Of a stretch of DNA of 64,000 nt, positions 59,320-64,000 are shown piece by piece. The translations under genes and the position numbers were made by a program. How positions within the stretch are numbered: the stretch's first letter is position 1; every line of letters starts with the position of its first letter. Source of the stretch: Leptodactylus fallax (taxonomy: Eukaryota; Chordata; Amphibia; Anura; Leptodactylidae); assembly GCA_947044405.1 (NCBI GenBank), contig CAMRHE010000506.1, positions 1,050,001 through 1,114,000 on the forward strand, in the 5' to 3' direction. The notes under the pieces were generated by a model. That model was not told where the DNA came from. It saw only the letters and a program-made list of their open reading frames with translations, and made no database searches.

Positions 59320-60885
59320 CAGTCATGGCCAAAAGTTTTGAGAATGATACAAATATTAATTTTTACAAAGTCTACTGCTTCAGTTTTTCTAATGGCAATT
59401 TGCATATACTCCAGAATGTTATAAAGAGTGATCAGCTTAACAGCAATTACTTGCAAAGTCAATATTTGCCTAGAAAATGAACTTTATCCCCCAAAACACA
59501 TTTCAACATCATTGCAGCCCTGCCTTAAAAGGACCACCTAACATCGTTTCAGTGATTGCTCCATTACACAGGTGTGGGTGTTGATGAGGACAGGGCTGGA
59601 GATCAATCTGTCATGATTAAGTAAGAATGACACCACTGGACACTTTAAAAGGAGGCTGGTGCTTGCCATCATTGTTTCTCTTCTATTAACCACGGTTATC
59701 TCTAAAGAAACACGTGCAGTCATCATTGCACTGCACAAAAATGGCCTAACTGGGAAGAGTATTGCAGCTAGAAAGATTGCACCTCAGTCAACAATCTATC
59801 GCATCATCAAGAACTTCAAGGAGAGAGGTTCCATTGGTGCCAAAAAGGCTCCAGGGCGCCCAAGAAAGACCAGCAAGCGGCAGGACCGTCTCTTAAAAGT
59901 GTTTCAGCTGCGGGATCGGGCTACCAGCAGTGCAGAGCTCGCTGAGGAATGGCAGCAGGCAGGTGTGAGTGCATCTGCACGCACTGTGAGGCGGAGACTC
60001 TTGGAGCAAGGCCTGGTCTCAAGGAGGGCAGCAAAGAAGCCACTTCTCTCCAGAAAAAACATCAGGGACAGACTGATATTCTGCAAAAGGTACAGGGAGT
60101 GGACTGCTGAGGACTGGGGTAAAGTCATTTTCTCTGATGAATCCCCTTTTCGATTGTTTGGAACATCTGGAAAACAGCTTATTCGGAGAAGAAGAGGTGA
60201 GCGCTACCACCAGTCTTGTCTCATGCCAACTGTAAAGCATCCTGAAACCATTCATGTGTGGTGTTGCTTCTCAGCCAAGGGAATCGGCTCTCTCACAGTC
60301 TTGCCTAAAAACACAGCCATGAATAAAGAATGGTACCAGAATGTCCTCCAAGAGCAACTTCTCCCAACCGTCCAAGAGCAGTTTGGCGCTCAACAATGCC
60401 TTTTCCAGCATGATGGAGCACCTTGCCATAAAGCAAAGGTGATAACTAAATGGCTCAGGGAACAAAACATAGAGATTTTGGGTCCATGGCCTGGAAACTC
60501 CCCAGATCTTAATCCCATTGAGAACTTGTGGTCAATCATCAAGAGACGGGTGGACAAACAAAAACCAACAAATTCAGACAAAATGAAAGCATTGATTCTG
60601 CAAGAATGGACTGCTATCAGTCAGGATTTGGTCCAGAAGTTGATTGAGAGCATGCCAGGGAGAATTGCAGAGGTCCTGAAGAAGAAGGGTCAACACTGCA
60701 AATATTGACTTTCTGCATTAACTCATTCTAACTGTCAATATAAGCTTCTGTTACTCATAATATGAATGCAATTATATTTCTGTATGTGATAAAAACATCT
60801 GACAAACACACATAAAAACCAGAGGGCAGCAGATCATGTGAAAATATAATATTTGTGTCATTCTCAAAACTTTTGGCCATGACTG
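59320..60885 (+). mobile_element. Tc1-like transposon (Tc1-E), 1566 bp
   Basis: TA on both sides (59318-59319, 60886-60887). Ends inverted: CAGTCATGGCCAAAAGTTTT at the left and its inverse at 60866-60885, similar for about 40 bp. A second inner inverted motif AAGTCAATATTTGC occurs near 59456-59470 and at 60697-60712, giving the IR/DR arrangement with weakly similar sequence between. One plus-strand transposase that is open but lacks its ATG. Confidence 0.95.
59692..60708 (+). CDS. Tc1-like DD35E transposase, open frame, ATG start lost
   Basis: The frame is uninterrupted from 59659 to the TGA at 60706-60708. By comparison with Tc1 relatives translation should start at 59692, but the codon is ACG in the context ACCACGG, where ACCATGG is expected; the next in-frame ATG is far inside the catalytic domain. 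Counting ACG as 1: helix-turn-helix and homeo-like DNA-binding region about 5-110 with GRPRK hook at 55-59; Asp149 (IFSDESPF), Asp241 (FQHDGAP), Glu277 (PDLNPIEN). There are 35 residues between the last two, one more than in the other elements, because of the GPWPGN segment. End HCKY. ACG in a good context can initiate weakly, so low activity cannot be excluded. Confidence 0.9.
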   Translation, partial: TVISKETRAVIIALHKNGLTGKSIAARKIAPQSTIYRIIKNFKERGSIGAKKAPGRPRKTSKRQDRLLKVFQLRDRATSSAELAEEWQQAGVSASARTVRRRLLEQGLVSRRAAKKPLLSRKNIRDRLIFCKRYREWTAEDWGKVIFSDESPFRLFGTSGKQLIRRRRGERYHQSCLMPTVKHPETIHVWCCFSAKGIGSLTVLPKNTAMNKEWYQNVLQEQLLPTVQEQFGAQQCLFQHDGAPCHKAKVITKWLREQNIEILGPWPGNSPDLNPIENLWSIIKRRVDKQKPTNSDKMKALILQEWTAISQDLVQKLIESMPGRIAEVLKKKGQHCKY

Positions 60886-60890
60886 TATAT

Positions 60891-61106
60891 GCTTAACACA
60901 GATCATGCCAGACAAAGGTCATGGACTGATCAAAACGTTGCAGGTACTACTTGCATATTTGCATTTCAAATATTATACAGATGTTTACCATATGATATGG
61001 TGTTGTGAAATATTAAATATCACCTATATTCTTTGGAAAAATGAAAAAATAAATACTGTACAAGATATTGTTTGATATAGCACTTAAGGTGTGTGCTGTG
61101 ACTTCT
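60891..61106 (+). repeat. Repeat X, plus copy
   Basis: Starts four bases after the TA of Tc1-E: CTTAACACAGATCATGCCAG, GATCAAAACGTTGCAGGTAC, TACCATATGATATGGTGTTG, ending GCTGTGACTTC. Inverted with respect to 58816-59030. Confidence 0.7.
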
Positions 61107-61362
61107 ATCTACTGTACTGTACAGTGGGTTGGAGAACCCTTCTACAAGCACCAGCATCACCACTGTTACTGAGTGTGCAGGACCAGCGATATACAGATCT
61201 TCCATTTCCTTGAAGACATGACCATATGCAACCACCATCAACCACTAACCCTAATGCCATGTCTCTACTGAGAAATTAAATAAAGTTACCTGGTTCATCA
61301 TAAGGTGGAAAAATAAAAATACTATATACAATGAACAAGTCTTCAAATTGTGAAGAAAATTG
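61107..61362. other. Unassigned spacer between repeats X and Y
   Basis: Contains ACTGTACTGTACAGTG, a short perfect palindrome at about 61110-61127. No gene. Confidence 0.4.
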
Positions 61363-61620
61363 GTTACTGTAATTTTTACTTGAACTCGCTGCCCTGGGCT
61401 ATCTATATTGGTATGTCTACGTTCATATAAGCTCCTTTTTCTTGACAGATGAACATATACTAGATACATTCTCTCATCAATCTTTGTCAAAATATCAAAA
61501 ATACCTGACTATAGTGGAAAAAGAAACTATAATAGGTGAAAGCGGAAAATGTAGAGTATTACCATATTCAGTATGGAAGAAGAATTGAAGAGAAAATCAA
61601 AAAAGGAATGAGACAACCAA
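61363..61620 (+). repeat. Repeat Y, copy 2
   Basis: See copy 1 at 59052-59300. Immediately downstream, 61621-61690 holds AGCTAGAAACCGATC and AAGCCCTCTTCAGGC, a block of PLE 3' UTR style on the minus strand. Confidence 0.8.
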
Positions 61621-61690
61621 AGAGCTAGAAACCGATCTTTGCAATATGCGTTTGTTCAAGCCCTCTTCAGGCATAGATGAAGAGATGAAG

Positions 61691-62116
61691 GTCTTCTGTC
61701 CAAATCTAAAGAGAAGAAATTGTACCCACCCAAAGTCTTACTTCCACAGGTAGAACCATAGACAACACTATCATGACCAACTCATATCAAGGTTTCTTCT
61801 ACCTATTCTCTGACATTGCTCCTCTAGCCAAATTTCAAGAGTACCACCCATGGAGGATACTATGGGGCAACTAATAAAGTCTACATTGTGCCTATGTAAA
61901 TAACAAGAGGACACAGCACTTATGAAAGAGCTGCTAAACTTTTGCTATTTGGAAGAGGTTATGGAGTTTGGGTCTCCACTGATGAAACATTGATGGCCTG
62001 TTGTTAAGATAGGCCATCAATGTTAAAGTCACAGAAAACCCCATAAATTTAGTTAAAGGCTTCAAGTAAACCAGTTCTGCAAGGTTGTCCACCTCTGGCA
62101 TTGGCTTCTCTCCCAT
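61691..62116. other. Unassigned non-coding stretch
   Basis: A short inverted motif GATGGCCTGTTG...AGGCCATCA at 61991-62020. Otherwise nothing recognised. Confidence 0.4.
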
Positions 62117-62334
62117 AAGGCTACATTCACATCTGTGCTGAAGTCTCCTCTGGAGGAATTTTTTCTCTGCCGGTTTCAGTTTTAAAAATGATGGACACCC
62201 GACAGACCCCATTATAGTCAATGGGGTCCACTGGGCTCCCTGTGTAACTGTTATTTTAGCAGTCTGCCTCTCCAGTTGTTGTGGTCCTCCGGTGGATCAG
62301 AACAACGGAAAGGATGCACTAATGTGAACCTAAT
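62117..62334. mobile_element. Small MITE with ACATTCACATCTGTG end
   Basis: Left GGCTACATTCACATCTGTG, right CACTAATGTGAACCTAATG; inner GACCCCATTATAGTCAATGG block typical of such elements. Related in style to 36531-36752. Confidence 0.55.
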
Positions 62335-62509
62335 GTATGAGTAAAATGATTAGACTCTTCATTTTCCTCCCCCTGGATCACTGTGGCGGAAAGGGAATGC
62401 AGATTATCAGCAGTCTGTTGCAGCTTCTTGCTGACAAATGAATGGGCATGATCAGCAGAATCTGCCACGGATTCCTGTGTGAACATACTCTCAGGCTGCT
62501 CTCCTCCTC

Positions 62510-62856
62510 CTTATCAGACTGTCTTTATAGAATCTGTGTCTGTACTTAGCCTCACACACAGAAGTCTATGGAGAGGGAAGAAGAAGCTGGTTATTGATTT
62601 ATTGCCTGATTCTGTGAGAGTCTTATCTTGAAAGATAGCAGTGCCAGAAGAGGTCGCTCACTGTGTAGCAGAGTTGTCTTTTCTAGCAACTTTCTCCTCC
62701 CTCAACCCCTCTATAGACTTCTATGTAAAAGTAACTGAACCGGATAAACGGAGAAGGAAACAGATTTTCTTAATAAGGAATATTACAATGTTTCTTATAT
62801 TCACCAGTACTATTCATTAATGATATGTGGCCTTATAATTGGAGGTACACATTAAA
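62510..62856. repeat. Dispersed repeat S, copy 2
   Basis: Ordered blocks shared with 34480-34980: AGAAGTCTATGGAGAGGGAA, AGCTGGTTATTGATTTATTG, CTCTATAGACTTCTATGT, ATGTTTCTTATATTCACCAG and the end ATAATTGGAGGTACACATTAA. Confidence 0.7.
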
Positions 62857-63439
62857 ATAATAACACCCCCAAATGGTTGCCACCCAGCATTTCCTTCTCG
62901 TGTAAAGGATTAAACAATTTAATAAAATAATACCAGAAACAACTGAAGGATTTTTAATTTCCGCTACTTATTAATTATTCATAAAAGAGCAAATATTTCT
63001 ATATTTTATGTTTTTAGACAGTTTTATTCTCTCGGGAAATCCTTCAGAGAATTCATCTGCCAACTTTATGGCCGGAATTATTACAATCATGGTTTCTTAT
63101 AAAACCGCATAGAGTCTATAGAGACTTGGCTCTCTTCATGAGATTGCTATACAGCAGATGTTTCCATTATTATGAGTGATGTAACATGGTCTGGTGATAT
63201 GATCCTGGCTCCGTGCTATCTGAAGTCATGCAGTATGAGTATTTCCCACACCATTATTCTGTATACAGCCAAATAAAGTGTTGTTCTGTAGCTTCCGCTG
63301 ACTCACTCAACTATGCGAGCGCCTCAGACTTATTTATTTCTTCATTACTACAACTATGTAGGAGCAGAATATTCTCACAAGACTCATCGCTAATTTGTGC
63401 TTCTTCTATGTTTAGTTGTGTTCCTTTTTACAAGGGTAT
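62857..63439. other. Low-repeat non-coding stretch
   Basis: Non-repetitive and AT-rich. The part 62930-63130 could be conserved non-coding DNA by appearance. No coding signal is supported. Confidence 0.4.
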
Positions 63440-63785
63440 TTCCATCTGGACATTTATGACTATGTCCATGGAATATGCTATAAATGGCTGATAGATGGGA
63501 AAGGCCGCTATCTCGAGAACGTGGGCCGTGACCCCTGTTTTGCAGCCACAAAAAGGGAGAAATGGCCACACATGTTCGAAGCCGAGCAGACAGTCTTGGC
63601 TATTTTTGGAACTGCTGTACAAGTGAATGAAGGGAACCGCACATGCATGGCAATCTCTTCCTTCACTGCAGCCAAGAAATGGAGTTCAATGATGGGTCGC
63701 AGAAGTGGAACCCACATCAATTGGACATTTATGGCATATACTGTAGATATAGCCATAAATACCCACCTGAGAATACTCCTTTGAA
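63440..63785. repeat. Dispersed ATGCCATAAATG repeat, copy 3
   Basis: Ends ATGCTATAAATGGCTGATAG and ATTTATGGCATATACTGTAG; inner CGCTATCTCGAGAACGTGGG block. Same family as 3240-3700 and 6781-7080. ORFs on both strands here (up to 122 codons) lie inside the repeat and are not genes. Confidence 0.65.
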
Positions 63786-64000
63786 GGACACTTTTTTGGT
63801 CTCTGTAAGGATATGCTCACAAGGTATAATTGGGAGATGATTTTGAGGCTTTTTAATCTGTCTCCGTCTGGAATCTGCCTTCCATTGTTTTCAATAGAAG
63901 GAAGCGCCAGACGCTAAATAAAAGAAGCTTCTTGCTTGATCTTGTGCATACTCCGCAGTTGATTCAGTAACAGAACCCGCAGAAAGATACACTGCTGACT
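63786..64000. other. Unassigned non-coding end of window
   Basis: Contains CGTCTGGAATCTGCCTTCC and GGAAGCGCCAGACGC, loosely inverted; possibly part of another MITE cut by the window end. Confidence 0.35.

Noticed and set aside
63416..63784. 122-codon plus-strand ORF
   Set aside because: Inside copy 3 of the same dispersed repeat; not conserved in copies 1 and 2.

Overview
The window looks like vertebrate nuclear DNA, most probably from a frog or toad (anuran amphibian). The evidence is AT-rich sequence without dense genes, several Tc1-like transposons typical of fish and frogs, many palindromic non-autonomous elements that begin TTAAAGG, a tRNA-derived SINE sharing its 3' tail with an L2 LINE, Penelope-like (PLE) fragments, and GATA/TA/AAT microsatellites. 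The species assignment is inference. I see no intact host gene, tRNA gene, rRNA gene or CRISPR array. The window reads as intergenic or intronic DNA rebuilt by transposons.

Layout. 1-9.8 kb: a TTAA palindromic element, an internally deleted Tc1 relic, two minisatellites and a long-armed hairpin element. 9.8-11.4 kb: a complete Tc1-like element with an uninterrupted 340-codon transposase. 13.4-14.1 kb: the only host-like coding signal, a decayed spectrin-repeat sequence on the minus strand. 16.2-16.9 kb: a TTA-flanked Harbinger-like MITE. 20.8-21.3 kb: a Penelope-like insertion with a 14-bp target-site duplication and an internal inversion. 21.7-22.3 kb: a TTAA palindrome of about 590 bp. 24.5-27.1 kb: SINE copies and a composite TA-flanked element. 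27.3-28.5 kb: unassigned decayed coding-like sequence. 30.8-33.5 kb: an L2 LINE inserted into another repeat. 36.7-39.0 kb: a Tc1 element inserted in an AT dinucleotide run inside a satellite. 42.5-42.9 kb: a LINE 3' end. 48.2-50.8 kb: a TTAA palindrome, then a Tc1 element with identical termini but a dead transposase. 55.3-56.8 kb: a 31-bp satellite split by a LINE tail, then a PLE 3' end with GIY-YIG-type coding sequence. 58.8-61.6 kb: inverted and direct repeats around a fifth Tc1 element whose transposase is open but has lost its ATG. 62-64 kb: more dispersed repeats.

How the parts relate. Five Tc1-like families sit at TA sites in different states of decay: open with doubtful substitutions, open but start-less, dead with identical ends, dead with two stops, and internally deleted. 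The SINE copies carry the same 3' end as the L2 LINE, as expected if L2 machinery copied them. Nested insertions (L2 in a repeat, Tc1 in a satellite, LINE tail in a satellite) give a relative order of events. No new defence, metabolic or regulatory system is supported; the points worth following up are element structures and a few candidate conserved stretches.
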